The notes: generated by a model from the sequence alone, not told the origin. Numbered from the stretch's first letter, positions 7,891 through 17,834 are shown. The stretch is DNA of 64,000 nucleotides from Rhizobium sp. BK376 (GCF_004341625.1 NZ_SLZG01000001.1:744001-808000), one strand, 5' to 3'. Translations and numbers: made by a program.

Positions 7891-8050
7891 CACCCCCCTC
7901 TGCCCTACCGGGTATCTCCCCCACAAGGAGGGAGATCGGGCTTGGCTGGCCGCCTGCTCTTCTTGAGAAATCAAATTGATGTCGAACTGCAGCCGCAGAT
8001 AACGAATCTCCCCCCTTGTGGGGGAGATGTCACGGCAGTGACAGAGGGGG
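7891..8050. repeat. Paired palindromic repeat element (REP/BIME-like), copy A
   Basis: A 160-bp element whose ends are inverted copies of one module: CCCCCTCTG, a GC-rich stretch, then ATCTCCCCCACAAGG followed by a purine-rich GGGAGAT. Each module folds on itself (ATCTCCCCC-ACAA-GGGGG-type hairpin), and the two ends also pair with each other across a unique centre. The same structure recurs at 13045-13214. It sits inside the mutA-mutB transcript and covers most of the spacer, so it may form a strong mRNA hairpin or processing site. No transposase is present. Confidence 0.8.
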
Positions 8051-8078
8051 CCTCTTGCTCCCTCCGAGGGAGGTTTGC

Positions 8079-10211
8079 ATGACCCACATCCCCGATTTCT
8101 CCACCGTCCCGTGGACCCGCCCGCAAACCGCCGCCGGAACCGTCACCAGCGCGCCGTGGGAGACGCCCGAGGGCATCGCGGTCAACCGCAGCTACGGCGA
8201 GGCCGACCTGCAAGACCTGAATTTCCTCGACACCTATCCCGGCATAGCCCCCTTCATCCGCGGGCCCTACCCGACCATGTATGTCCAGCAGCCCTGGACG
8301 ATCCGGCAATATGCGGGCTTCTCGACGGCGGAGGAGTCCAACGCCTTTTATCGGCGCAACCTCGCGGCCGGGCAGAAGGGCCTGTCGGTCGCCTTCGATC
8401 TCGCCACCCATCGTGGCTATGACAGCGACCATCCGCGCGTGTCCGGCGATGTCGGCATGGCGGGAGTGGCAATCGACAGCATTCTCGACATGCGCCAGCT
8501 CTTCGACGGCATTCCGCTCGACCAGATGAGCGTGTCCATGACGATGAACGGTGCCGTCCTGCCGATCATGGCGCTCTATATCGTTGCCGCCGAGGAACAG
8601 GGCGTTGCCGAGGAGAAGCTGTCGGGGACCATCCAGAACGACATCCTCAAGGAGTTCATGGTCCGCAACACCTATATCTATCCGCCGCAGCCCTCGATGC
8701 GGATCATTTCGGACATCTTCAGCTATACCAGCGCGCGGATGCCGAAATTCAATTCCATCTCGATTTCCGGCTACCACATGCAGGAGGCCGGCGCGACGGC
8801 TGATCTCGAGCTTGCCTATACGATCGCCGACGGCATCGAATATGCTCGCGCCGGTGTCGCGGCCGGGCTCGATATCGACAGCTTTGCGCCCCGCCTCTCC
8901 TTCTTCTGGGCGGTCGGCATGAACTTCTTCATGGAAGTGGCGAAGATGCGTGCCGCGCGCCTGCTCTGGGCCTCGCTGATCGCGAAGAACTTTTCGCCGA
9001 AGGACCAGAAATCGCTGGCGCTGCGCACCCATAGCCAGACCTCCGGCTGGTCGCTGACTGCGCAGGATCCCGTCAACAACATCGTGCGCACCATGGTCGA
9101 GGCGATGGCCGCGACGCAGGGGCACACGCAATCACTTCACACCAATTCCTTCGACGAAGCGCTGGCGCTACCGACCGATCATTCGGCGCGGATCGCCCGC
9201 AACACGCAGATCATGCTGCAGAAAGAGTCGGGCACGACACGGATCATCGATCCCTGGGGCGGCTCGGCCTATGTCGAGCGGCTGACCCATGATCTCGTTG
9301 CCCGCGCGCTGAGCCACATCGAAGAGGTCGAGGCCCTGGGCGGCATGGCAAAGGCGATCGAGAAGGGTATTCCGAAGCTCAGGATCGAGGAAGCGGCCGC
9401 AAGGACGCAGGCGCGTATCGACAGCGGACATCAGACCGTCGTCGGCGTCAATTTTTCGAGGCCGGATCAGGATATCGAGGTCGACGTGCTGAAGGTCGAC
9501 AATTCGGAGGTGCGCGCCCGCCAGCTCTCGAAGCTGCAGCAATTGAAGGGCACGCGGGAGACGTCTGCGGTCGAGGCCACGCTCGATGCGCTCACCGATG
9601 CGGCCTGCAACGCCACCGGCAATTTGCTCGATTTCGCGATCAAGGCAGCCCGCGCCCGCGCCACGGTCGGGGAGATTTCGCTGGCACTGGAAAAAGCTTT
9701 CGGACGGCATGTGGCGGAAATCCGCACCATTTCCGGCGTCTATCACAAGGAGGTCGGCGACAGCGATCCCGCTTTCAACAAAGCGGTGGCAAAGGTCGAA
9801 GATTTCCGCAGGCACAAGGGCGAGAAGCCGCGCATCCTCATCGCAAAGATGGGCCAGGATGGGCATGATCGCGGCCAGAAGGTGATCGCGACAGCCTTTG
9901 CCGATCTGGGCTTCGACGTCGTCGTCGGGGCGATGTTCCAGACGCCCGAGGAAGTGGCCGATCTCGCGGTCCGCGAAGGCGTCGATATCATCGGCGCCTC
10001 CTCGCTTGCGGCGGGACACCTGACGCTAGTGCCGGAACTCAAGGAAGCGCTGTCGCGCCGCGGCGGACGCAACATCCTGATTGCCGTCGGCGGCGTCATC
10101 CCGCCGCAGGATTTTGCAGCGCTCGAGGCCTCCGGTGCCGACGCAATCTTTCCGCCCGGAACCGTGATCGCCGAAGCGGCCAGTGCGCTGGTGGACAGGC
10201 TGTCGAAATAG
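8079..10211 (+). CDS. mutB: Methylmalonyl-CoA mutase, large (alpha, catalytic) subunit
   Basis: A 710-residue adenosylcobalamin-dependent mutase. The barrel begins with [26 protein letters not shown], and the B12-binding domain has the D594-G-H596-D-R-G599 motif (DxHxxG), where the histidine is the lower cobalt ligand. ATG at 8079 was chosen because GGGAGG lies just upstream; the longer frame from 8016 would start inside the repeat element. It converts methylmalonyl-CoA to succinyl-CoA as a heterodimer with the preceding subunit. A MeaB-type chaperone and methylmalonyl-CoA epimerase are not in the window. Confidence 0.97.
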   Translation: MTHIPDFSTVPWTRPQTAAGTVTSAPWETPEGIAVNRSYGEADLQDLNFLDTYPGIAPFIRGPYPTMYVQQPWTIRQYAGFSTAEESNAFYRRNLAAGQKGLSVAFDLATHRGYDSDHPRVSGDVGMAGVAIDSILDMRQLFDGIPLDQMSVSMTMNGAVLPIMALYIVAAEEQGVAEEKLSGTIQNDILKEFMVRNTYIYPPQPSMRIISDIFSYTSARMPKFNSISISGYHMQEAGATADLELAYTIADGIEYARAGVAAGLDIDSFAPRLSFFWAVGMNFFMEVAKMRAARLLWASLIAKNFSPKDQKSLALRTHSQTSGWSLTAQDPVNNIVRTMVEAMAATQGHTQSLHTNSFDEALALPTDHSARIARNTQIMLQKESGTTRIIDPWGGSAYVERLTHDLVARALSHIEEVEALGGMAKAIEKGIPKLRIEEAAARTQARIDSGHQTVVGVNFSRPDQDIEVDVLKVDNSEVRARQLSKLQQLKGTRETSAVEATLDALTDAACNATGNLLDFAIKAARARATVGEISLALEKAFGRHVAEIRTISGVYHKEVGDSDPAFNKAVAKVEDFRRHKGEKPRILIAKMGQDGHDRGQKVIATAFADLGFDVVVGAMFQTPEEVADLAVREGVDIIGASSLAAGHLTLVPELKEALSRRGGRNILIAVGGVIPPQDFAALEASGADAIFPPGTVIAEAASALVDRLSK

Positions 10212-10240
10212 GCGTCTTCAGGAAGCCCGACGCTGAAGCG

Positions 10241-11269
10241 TCAGGCCGCGATGCTCTTGAAGAACTGAATGCTCTGATCGATCTCGCCAGGCAAGGCGGA
10301 CGTGTGGCCACCCGTCACCATCGCGACATCCATCTTCACGCCGCCGGCATGGGCACGCTTGGCAAGCAAGCCGAGCCGGGTGACAAAGTGCTCTTCCTCG
10401 CTCCCATGCGAAACCCGCATCGGGCATTTGAAGCTGTGGGCATAGCAGACCGGCGAGCGCATCTGGAATTCGCGCGGGTTCTTGTCGTCGAAGCGGATAT
10501 CCTGCGGATAACGCGCAAAGAAGGCGAAGGAATCAGGATTGCCGGACATGGGGGCGGCGGCCCGGAAGCGCCGGGTCGACATGGCCGTAAGCATGGCCAG
10601 CGTGCCGCCGACGCTGTGGCCTGCAAGGAACAGGCGGTGCGGATCTACGCCAGGCAGATGTCGCAAACGCTCCGACGCCGCCAGCACGTCGTCGACCTCG
10701 TCGTAGAAGCCGGAGAAATTGCCCTTCTGGCCGTTTTCCCCGCGCATCGACGGGATCATCACGACATAGCCAGCCTCGATATAGGGCTTTACCAGAAGCC
10801 AATGCCCCTGGCCGATGGCATTGCCACCATGCAGGAAGAGCACGGCGGGCTTCGGCTTTGCGGTGCGCTGGTATTCCGATACCCAGGCGACGAGCTCGAG
10901 TTCACCGCCGTAGCCGCTGCGATAGAAAATCTGGTCTGCCCCTGTAGGAGCCACCAAGGGTTCGTACTTGTCGGGCGCCGGCCCCTTGTTCAGCAAGTGG
11001 GTACGGAAACGACGACGCTCGCGGGCGTAGTCACCGGACAATTGAATGGGATCGTCGGAAGATGCCGGTGGCGGGGCGGCCTTGGTCGACACGCCTGGGG
11101 CTGGAGCCGGCGCCGTCGCGGCGGCTGCAGGCTTTGCGGCCGGATCAACGGTCGTGGCAGTCTGCTGAGCCGCGTCGGTTGCGCTTGCCAGTCTTGGCAG
11201 GAGGAAGGATGCAGCAATGCCCGTCAAAACGGTGCGGCGGCTTGGGCGAAAGGCTTTTTCTTCAGACAA
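10241..11269 (-). CDS. Tat-exported alpha/beta hydrolase (dienelactone hydrolase-like)
   Basis: A 343-codon frame from TTG 11269, chosen because GGAG stands seven bases upstream and because it gives a compact twin-arginine signal peptide (FRPSRRTVLTGIAASFLLPRLASA). The long frame from ATG 11371 would add 34 residues ahead of the signal. After a Pro/Ala-rich linker the hydrolase domain shows VLFLHGGNAIGQGHW (oxyanion region), the nucleophile elbow LFLAGHSVGGTLAML and a late GGHTSALP histidine. It probably acts on an ester or lactone in the periplasm; the substrate is unknown. It is convergent with mutB and downstream of the DNA ligase gene on the same strand. Confidence 0.82.
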   Translation of the reverse strand: MSEEKAFRPSRRTVLTGIAASFLLPRLASATDAAQQTATTVDPAAKPAAAATAPAPAPGVSTKAAPPPASSDDPIQLSGDYARERRRFRTHLLNKGPAPDKYEPLVAPTGADQIFYRSGYGGELELVAWVSEYQRTAKPKPAVLFLHGGNAIGQGHWLLVKPYIEAGYVVMIPSMRGENGQKGNFSGFYDEVDDVLAASERLRHLPGVDPHRLFLAGHSVGGTLAMLTAMSTRRFRAAAPMSGNPDSFAFFARYPQDIRFDDKNPREFQMRSPVCYAHSFKCPMRVSHGSEEEHFVTRLGLLAKRAHAGGVKMDVAMVTGGHTSALPGEIDQSIQFFKSIAA

Positions 11270-11374
11270 TGTTATGCTCCGTCCACGTATGCCCCGCCAA
11301 GCTGAATTTGCACGGGAAGAATGACGCCGCCAACTCACATTCTGGTGAATGTCGGCGCGTAGAATCAGCAACTT

Positions 11375-13012
11375 CTAATCATCGACGGCAGGAGCTTTCG
11401 CGTCAATCATCGCCACCAAAGTTTCCAGCCGATCGGCTTCGTAGGGTGGCTTGTCGGGCCTTAGCCGGGCAATGCGGGGAAAGCGCATGGCAACGCCGGA
11501 TTTGTGACGGGTGGAACGATTGATGCCTTCGAAAGCGACTTCCAGGACGAAGCCGAAATCGCGCTCGGCGCGCACCGCGCGCACCGGACCAAAGCGCTCG
11601 ACGGTGTTGTTGCGCACGAACTTGTCGAGGACTTCCAGCTCGGCATCGGTGAAGCCGAAATAGGCCTTGCCGACGGGGACCAGCTGTTCGCCTTCCGGGG
11701 TCAGGGCCCAGACGCCGAAAGTGAAATCAGAATAATAGCTGGAGCGTTTGCCGTGGCCGCGCTGCGCATACATCATGACGGCATCGACATTGTAGGGATT
11801 GCGTTTCCACTTGAACCACGGGCCCTTGAGCCGCCCCGACTGATAGACGCTGTCGCGGCGCTTGATCATCACGCCTTCGATGACGGGATCGGGCGGCGAA
11901 GAACGCAGCTGGTCCAGCTCCTCCCAGGAAGAGAAATCAACCAGAGACGACAGGTCGAAGCGGTCATGCGGGGCTGCCTCGATGATGTCGGACAGCCGCT
12001 CTCGGCGGTCCAAAAATCCCCTGCCCCGCACGTCTTCCTCGCCATCGAAGAGCAAATCATAGGCGCGGATGAAGGCCGGGTATTCGTCGAGCATCTTCGA
12101 CGTCACGGTCTTGCGGTTCAGGCGCTGCTGCAGATCGGAGAAGGTGCGCGTCGGGCTGTTGGAACGGGTCGTGCCGCCGATCAGCAACTCGCCGTCGACC
12201 ACGCCCTCAAAGCTGATGGCGTCGACGATGTCAGGAAAGGCGGCGGAGATGTCGTCGCCGGAACGGGAATAGAGCTTGCGCGTCTCCGCCGCCCGGGAGA
12301 GCTGGACGCGAATGCCGTCCCATTTCCATTCGGCGGCGAAATCCTTGGGATCAAGATTGTCGAGATCGCCAGGCTCGACCGGATTGGCCAGCATGACGGA
12401 ATGGAAGATCGCCGGCGTTGCCAGCACCGGCCGGTCGCCCTTGCCCTCCAGCCACTGGAACAGGCTTTCATAGGGCGGCTGCAACCCGTGCCACAGCGTC
12501 TCGATCTCGCCGACCTCCCTGTTCGAAAGATCCGCCAGCGCCTGCTTGGCGAGACGGGCCGACACGCCGATGCGCAGGGCGCCGGTCGCGAGCTTGATGA
12601 AGGCGAAGCGACCGGAACTGTCCAGCTGGTCGAGAAGATCACGGACGTAGCCACGCACCTCGGTGCGACCGAGTGCATTCATCCGCCGCACCACTTCGCC
12701 CAGCCTTGGCTGCGTCGCGGCCGAGCGGTCGATGTCCTTCTCCTCGTCCCAGACCAGGGAGATCGTTTCGGCAAGATCGCCGACATAGTCGTAGGAGTAG
12801 CGAAACAGGACCTCGTCCATTCGCTCCAGCACCAGCTCGCGCAACATGGCCGGCTTGACGTTTCTGACCTCGAGCGTGCCGGCAATGGCGGCTAGGCCAT
12901 AACCGCGGTCGGGATCGGGCGTCTCGCGGAAATAATCGGTCAGCAGCTTGAGCTTGCCATTGCGGCTCGGCGTCAGCACGAGGCGGTCGAGGAGGTCTGC
13001 GAAGGGTTTCAT
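11375..13012 (-). CDS. ATP-dependent DNA ligase of the ligase-associated repair cluster
   Basis: A 545-residue ligase. Domains in order: N-terminal DNA-binding domain (about 1-200), the adenylation domain with the catalytic K230-W-D-G233 motif (EWKWDGIRVQL), and an OB-fold domain near KRNPYNVDAVMMYAQRGHG. It resembles the bacterial ligases (TIGR04120 type) encoded with an exonuclease, a DEXH helicase (Lhr-like) and the endonuclease PdeM in a DNA damage response cluster. Here only the exonuclease is adjacent. ATG at 13012 was chosen; the longer frame to 13249 translates a repeat element. Its role is probably sealing DNA breaks, but this is by family only. Confidence 0.92.
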   Translation of the reverse strand: MKPFADLLDRLVLTPSRNGKLKLLTDYFRETPDPDRGYGLAAIAGTLEVRNVKPAMLRELVLERMDEVLFRYSYDYVGDLAETISLVWDEEKDIDRSAATQPRLGEVVRRMNALGRTEVRGYVRDLLDQLDSSGRFAFIKLATGALRIGVSARLAKQALADLSNREVGEIETLWHGLQPPYESLFQWLEGKGDRPVLATPAIFHSVMLANPVEPGDLDNLDPKDFAAEWKWDGIRVQLSRAAETRKLYSRSGDDISAAFPDIVDAISFEGVVDGELLIGGTTRSNSPTRTFSDLQQRLNRKTVTSKMLDEYPAFIRAYDLLFDGEEDVRGRGFLDRRERLSDIIEAAPHDRFDLSSLVDFSSWEELDQLRSSPPDPVIEGVMIKRRDSVYQSGRLKGPWFKWKRNPYNVDAVMMYAQRGHGKRSSYYSDFTFGVWALTPEGEQLVPVGKAYFGFTDAELEVLDKFVRNNTVERFGPVRAVRAERDFGFVLEVAFEGINRSTRHKSGVAMRFPRIARLRPDKPPYEADRLETLVAMIDAKAPAVDD

Positions 13013-13044
13013 GGCTTGCCCTTGACCGTTGTGTGTGCCGCATA

Positions 13045-13214
13045 CCTCCCTCTGTCCTGCCGGACATCTCCCCCACAAGGGGGGAGATCGGATGGAGCGC
13101 GCTTTTGCCCAAACAATGAATGGCGCCACGAGATCCGACGTCGCGAGGCATGAAGGTCCAACCACTTGTGATCTCCCACCTTGTGGGGGAGATGCCCGGC
13201 AGGGCAGAGGGGGG
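13045..13214. repeat. Paired palindromic repeat element (REP/BIME-like), copy B
   Basis: The second copy of the element seen at 7891-8050. The left end reads CCTCCCTCTGTCCTGCCGG then ACATCTCCCCCACAAGG; the right end is its inverted counterpart ending GGGCAGAGGGGGG. Inside each end there are two small hairpins (GTCC-TGCC-GGAC and ATCTCCCCC-ACAA-GGGGGGAGAT). The 80-base centre is unrelated to copy A. It lies between the exonuclease gene and the ligase gene, on whose shared minus-strand transcript it would form a large hairpin. Confidence 0.8.
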
Positions 13215-13235
13215 TATCGGCAAGCTCCGACGCCA

Positions 13236-14246
13236 TCAATCCCCCTCATCCTCGTAGCCGATCAGATGCAACGGCTTGGCCGCAATCCCCTGCAGCTCGC
13301 ACCACCGGACCAGCGCCTCCTCGCGGCCATGGGTAACCCAGACCTCGCCGGGTTTCAGTTCGGAAATGGTCTCCGTCAATTCCGGCCAGTCGCAATGATC
13401 GGAAATCACCAGCGGCAGTTCGACGCCGAGCTGCTTGGCGCGTTGGCGCACCATCATCCAGCCAGACGCAAAGGCCGGCAGCGGTTCGCTGAAACGTCTG
13501 GCCCAGCGATCGGAAAATGTCGATGGCGGCCCGACGACGATGGCGCCTTTGAATAGTGATTGATCCCGGCTTTCCACCGTTGCCGGCAGCAATTCCCCGA
13601 GATTGATGCCCTGCCCAGCATAGTAGTCGCAGAGCCGCTCCAATGCGCCGTGAATATAAATCGGCTTGTCATAACCCGCGTCGCGCAGCAATCGGATGAC
13701 CCGCTGCGCCTTTCCGAGCGCATAGGCGCCGACCATGTGCGTACGCTCAGGAAACTGCTTCAGCGAGGCAAGCAGCTTGCGCGTTTCGGATAGCGGGTCG
13801 GGATGATGGAAGACCGGGAGGCCGAATGTCGCTTCGGTTATGAAGACTTCGCACGGTACCGGTACATAGGCATCGCAGGTCGGATCCGGCCGGCGCTTGT
13901 AATCGCCCGACACGACGATGCGCAATCCGTCCTTCTCGATGGCGATCTGAGCTGAGCCGAGGACATGGCCTGCCGGGTGAAAGCTGACCCTGACGCCATT
14001 GATCGTCAGCACCTCTCCGAAACCGACCGGCTGTTCGGCGCCGGCAAAGTCTTCGCCATAGCGAATGCGCATGATGTCCAGCGTCTGGCGGGTAGCAAGC
14101 ACGCGGCCATGGCCGGAGCGGGCGTGATCCGAATGGCCATGGGTGATCAGCGCCCGATCGACGGGGCGCACCGGATCGACATAGAAGCCGCCGAGCGGAC
14201 AGAAAAGCCCTTCAGGGGCGGGATAAAGCAGCTGGTCGGGCCTCAT
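13236..14246 (-). CDS. Ligase-associated DNA exonuclease (MBL fold, beta-CASP)
   Basis: A 336-residue metallo-beta-lactamase-fold nuclease. The metal-binding motif is H36-G-H38-S-D40-H41 (RALITHGHSDHARSGHG). Later segments SGDYKRRPDPTCD and MVGAYALGKAQRVIRLLR belong to the beta-CASP type of DNA/RNA nucleases, and the length and text fit the TIGR04122 ligase-associated exonuclease. ATG at 14246 gives the usual start MRPDQLLYPAPEGLF; the frame continues to 14297 without support. It is upstream of the ligase on the same strand, 223 bases away, with the repeat element between them. Together they should process and reseal damaged DNA ends. Confidence 0.9.
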   Translation of the reverse strand: MRPDQLLYPAPEGLFCPLGGFYVDPVRPVDRALITHGHSDHARSGHGRVLATRQTLDIMRIRYGEDFAGAEQPVGFGEVLTINGVRVSFHPAGHVLGSAQIAIEKDGLRIVVSGDYKRRPDPTCDAYVPVPCEVFITEATFGLPVFHHPDPLSETRKLLASLKQFPERTHMVGAYALGKAQRVIRLLRDAGYDKPIYIHGALERLCDYYAGQGINLGELLPATVESRDQSLFKGAIVVGPPSTFSDRWARRFSEPLPAFASGWMMVRQRAKQLGVELPLVISDHCDWPELTETISELKPGEVWVTHGREEALVRWCELQGIAAKPLHLIGYEDEGD

Positions 14247-14336
14247 GACAGGCAAGATAGCGGAATCTGCCTGATCTGCCAGTGCGTTGATGTGCAAACC
14301 AGCCCCGTTGGCGGCCGGATCGGCAGCCGGGCGGAC

Positions 14337-16634
14337 TTAGATGCCGTCGCGCAGCATCCGTTCGATCTCGCCGGGTGCAACGGGCTTGGAAAACCGATAG
14401 CCCTGCGCTTCGTCACATCTGTTTTCGCGCAGGAACTCCAGCTGTTCCTCGGTCTCCACGCCTTCGGCAACGACAGCCAGCTTGAGCTTGCGCGCAAGCG
14501 AAATGACGGCGGAGGCTATGGCGACCGTCGTCTCATCGCGCGGCAAGGCCTCGACAAAGGCGCGGTCCATCTTCAGACGATGGAAGGGGAAGGTCTTCAG
14601 CGCCGCAAGGCTCGAATAGCCGGTCCCGAAATCATCGATCGAGAGGCGAACGCCGAGTGTGCCGAGCGAGCGCATGACCGTCAGGGCGCGCGGCACATCC
14701 TGCATCAGCGTGCTCTCGGTCAGCTCCAGCTCCAGCCAGCAGGGATCTAGACCGCTTGTCTCCAGAGCTTCGACGACGTGTTCGGCGAGAGCCGGATCGC
14801 TGAACTGCTTGGCGGAAACATTGACGGCGATCGTGACAGGCGGCAGGCCCATGTCCTGCCAAGCCTTATTCTGACGGCACGCCTCGTTCAGCACGTGGAG
14901 GCCCAGAGGAATGATGAGGCCCGTCTCCTCGGCAAGCGGGATGAAATGGCCGGGCGGCAGCACGCCGCGGTCAGGATGGCGCCAGCGTACCAAGGCTTCC
15001 AAACCGACGATCTTGCCGGTTTCGAGATCGACCTGCGGCTGATACTCGATAAAGAGCTGGTCGGAACCGATGGCGTGGCGAAGCTCGTCCTCCTCGCTGA
15101 TCGGCATCGTATCGGCGCCGTTCGGCCGATTGTAGTAGTATTGCAGCGTATTCCGGCCAAGTTGCTTGGCCTGATACATGGCGGCATCGGCATTTGCGAG
15201 CAATTCTTCCGGCGTCTGGCCATCGAAGGGAAATGCTGCGACGCCGATGCTGCTGGTGACGGTCACATCCGCATCGGCAATCTTGATCGGACGGGCGATG
15301 ACTTTCTGCAATTCGCGCAGACGACGCATGATGCCGGCATCGTGGCGCGCCTGATGGACGAGCACGACGAGAAATTCGTCGCCACCCAGGCGCACGATGA
15401 TATCTGACGCGCGCAGACAGTTGACCATGCGCGCCGACAGCTCCTTCAGGACCTCGTCGCCAGCGCCATGGCCGAGGCCATCGTTGATATCCTTGAAATT
15501 ATCGAGATCGATATAGGCGACCGTCACCTTGCGGCTGTTGCGGCGCGCCTGGAACAGGATTCTCGCCATCTGATCCTTCAGGAAAGCCCGGTTGGGCAAT
15601 CCGGTCAGGTCGTCGTGATGCGCCATGAAATAGATGCGCTCTTCCGCGCGCTTGCGCTCGATGGCAATGCCGGCGATGTGCGTCGCCATATCGACCAGCT
15701 CCATTTCCCGCGTCGTCGGCGTTCGGACTTCGGAAGAGTAGAGAGCAAAGGTTCCGAGCACATTGCCCTGCGGCGTCATGATCGGGGTGGACCAGCAGGA
15801 GCGGAGGCCGAATTTCTGCACGACGCCGCGAAAATCCTCCCAGAGCGGATCGGTCTCGATGTCGCTGACGATGACCGGCTTGCCGCGCCAAGCAGCCGTG
15901 CCGCAGGAGCCGACCGAAGGACCGATGGCGACCCCATCGATCAGGCGGCTATAGGCGGCGGGCAGGTTTGGCGCAGCCCCGTGGAAGAGATGCAGGCCTT
16001 CCGGGTCGAGCAGCAGGATGGACCCGTTGATACCGGTAAGCCCCGTCTCGACGAGCAGGACGAGCGCTTCGAGGATCATTTCCAGCGGCTCGCACTTGGC
16101 GATCATTTCCAGCAACTGGGCCTGCCCGCGGCGCAGATTCTCCCGACGCTTCTGCTCGGTGATGTCGCGAGAAATGCCGATCAGCCCGATGACTTCGTTC
16201 TGGTCGTTGCGCAGGGGAATCTTGGATGTCAGCCGATAGGCCGGGGGGCTGCCATCGACCGATGGGACGCATTCCTCCATTTCCAGCCGCCGCTCGCCCG
16301 ACTCCAGGATTTCCTGTTCGATGCGGAAGAATTCCTTGGCGACATCGTGTGGCAGGAGATCGAAATCGGTCTTGCCGGCGAGCGCGCTGGCATTGTCGAA
16401 GCCGAGGGTCTTTGCCGTAATCGCATTGGCAAAAACGAAGCGGCCCTGGCGGTCCTTGACGTAGAGAAAATCGGGCAGCTCGTGAACGAGGGCCTTCAGG
16501 CGCAGATCCTCGATGCCATAGGCAACGTGATGCGCATTGGCTGCCATCAGGGATTGGGTTGCCGCGAGGAGCCGCCGGGTTTCGATCTGTAGCGGGGCTA
16601 CTTCCTGCGACTGTCGAGCCCTCATCCCGTTCAT
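14337..16634 (-). CDS. PAS-GAF-GGDEF-EAL cyclic di-GMP signalling protein
   Basis: A 765-residue protein. Domains: a PAS domain near residues 35-150 (FLYVKDRQGRFVFANAITAKTLGF), a GAF domain near 175-325 (SVGSCGTAAWRGKPVIVSD), a GGDEF domain with an intact GGDEF at about 417-421, and an EAL domain with E546-A-L (GLEALVRWRHPDRG), DDFGTGYSS and the late EGVETEEQLEF. Both the synthesising and degrading motifs are intact, so either activity may operate. No membrane segment is seen, so it is probably cytosolic. ATG at 16634 follows GGGAG at about ten bases; upstream in-frame residues look non-coding. It is divergent from a decayed gene. Confidence 0.93.
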   Translation of the reverse strand: MNGMRARQSQEVAPLQIETRRLLAATQSLMAANAHHVAYGIEDLRLKALVHELPDFLYVKDRQGRFVFANAITAKTLGFDNASALAGKTDFDLLPHDVAKEFFRIEQEILESGERRLEMEECVPSVDGSPPAYRLTSKIPLRNDQNEVIGLIGISRDITEQKRRENLRRGQAQLLEMIAKCEPLEMILEALVLLVETGLTGINGSILLLDPEGLHLFHGAAPNLPAAYSRLIDGVAIGPSVGSCGTAAWRGKPVIVSDIETDPLWEDFRGVVQKFGLRSCWSTPIMTPQGNVLGTFALYSSEVRTPTTREMELVDMATHIAGIAIERKRAEERIYFMAHHDDLTGLPNRAFLKDQMARILFQARRNSRKVTVAYIDLDNFKDINDGLGHGAGDEVLKELSARMVNCLRASDIIVRLGGDEFLVVLVHQARHDAGIMRRLRELQKVIARPIKIADADVTVTSSIGVAAFPFDGQTPEELLANADAAMYQAKQLGRNTLQYYYNRPNGADTMPISEEDELRHAIGSDQLFIEYQPQVDLETGKIVGLEALVRWRHPDRGVLPPGHFIPLAEETGLIIPLGLHVLNEACRQNKAWQDMGLPPVTIAVNVSAKQFSDPALAEHVVEALETSGLDPCWLELELTESTLMQDVPRALTVMRSLGTLGVRLSIDDFGTGYSSLAALKTFPFHRLKMDRAFVEALPRDETTVAIASAVISLARKLKLAVVAEGVETEEQLEFLRENRCDEAQGYRFSKPVAPGEIERMLRDGI

Positions 16635-16857
16635 GACGCTCGTTCTCCCTAATTCGTCATTCCGTGAAACGCTAACCCCTGAAAACTCGTCGATGATATC
16701 GCAGGTTTCCTTCGGTCCCCTTAAGCGGAAGGGTGAACAGAGCGACAAGAAATTCCGCAAAAAGGCACCGGTCGATCATCGCAGGACGTATCAAATCGGG
16801 ACAGATATCGATGGCACGGTTTGTGCTTTGGTAGGCGCAGTAAACACGGAGTTAACG

Positions 16858-17834
16858 ATGCCTTCCCGCCGCGACTTCCTAGCCTGCCTTGCCGGATCGG
16901 ACTGTCGCCGCAGCATTAGAGCAGCGCGCCTTTGCCGCGGCCGCTTTCGGCGCTTTCCTCGGCAGATATGCGCGGCGCGATCGATGCCGTCGCCTACAAG
17001 ACGCTGCCCCCCGCGGTCGGCAACAAGAGCCAGAAACTGCAGGCGATGATCGATGATGCAGCCCGCAAGGGTCATTGCGGCAATGGCGGCATTTTGGTGC
17101 ATCGCTGGGAAAAGGGAGAGGACGGGACCGTCATCTCCGGCAACCGCATCGCCAGGATCGGCGCGAGGGATGGCGGCACCGGGCAGAACGGCAACGGAAT
17201 CAACGTCTTCCGCGGCGCCGGCGTCACGGTCACAGACAATCACATTTCCGACTGCGCCTTCACCGCCATTCGTGCCAACTCGGCCTCGAACGTGCAGATC
17301 AGCAACAATCAGTGCCTGCGCTCCGGCGAGACGGCAATCTTCTGCGAATTCGAGTTCGTAGGCGCCATCGTCAACGGCAACCTCATCGACGGTGCAGCGA
17401 ACGGCATTTCAATTGCCAATTTCGACAAGGGCGGCAGGCTTGCAAGCGTTACCGGAAATGTGGTGCGCAATCTGTCGCTGACGGGACCCTACAGGCAGGA
17501 TAACGGCTTCGGCATCGGGATCGCGGCTGAGGCAGATACCCTGGTCGCCTCGAATGTCGTCGAGAATGCGCCGCTCTGGGGCCTGAAGCTCGGCTGGGGG
17601 CCGTATCTGCGTAATGTCGTTGCGACAGGCAACATTGTCCGCCACTCCGGCGTCGGCTGCGCGGTCTCCGTCGCTGATGGCGCCGGCGGTGCCGTCATCT
17701 CCGACAATCTCTTCGAGGATGCCGCAAAGGGCGCCGTCGTCGCCTTCCTCTGGGACAAGGCTGCTTCGGGCGATCTGGTTGCCGGAAGCTCCACCTATCC
17801 GCACCTGACGATCGAGCGGAACCGGCTCGGCTGA
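16858..17834 (+). pseudogene. Decayed TIGR03808-like Tat-exported repetitive protein
   Basis: The reading frame is broken. It begins in one frame with MPSRRDFLACLAGS (a twin-arginine start), continues in a second frame near 16901 with TVAAALEQRAFAAAAFG (the rest of the signal peptide), and only from about 16950 in a third frame with ALSSADMRGAIDAV, read to the stop at 17834. The text KLQAMIDDAAR is then followed directly by CGNGGILVHRWEKGEDG, whereas in intact relatives as I recall them well over 100 residues of beta-helix lie between, so an internal deletion is also likely. The downstream 250 residues still read as right-handed beta-helix repeats (NHISDCAFTAIRANSASNVQISNNQC). Sequencing error could explain a frameshift but not the deletion. 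Confidence 0.75.

Noticed and set aside
7891..8050. Possible CRISPR-like repeat structure
   Set aside because: Only two inverted ends around one centre; no regular direct repeats with spacers and no cas genes.
7971..9131. 386-codon minus-strand frame
   Set aside because: It is the shadow of the mutB gene, whose product is recognised with confidence.
11504..12895. 463-codon open frame on the plus strand
   Set aside because: It is antisense to the DNA ligase gene and has no domain text.
13013..13249. N-terminal extension of the ligase frame
   Set aside because: It translates the palindromic repeat element; the family start fits ATG 13012.
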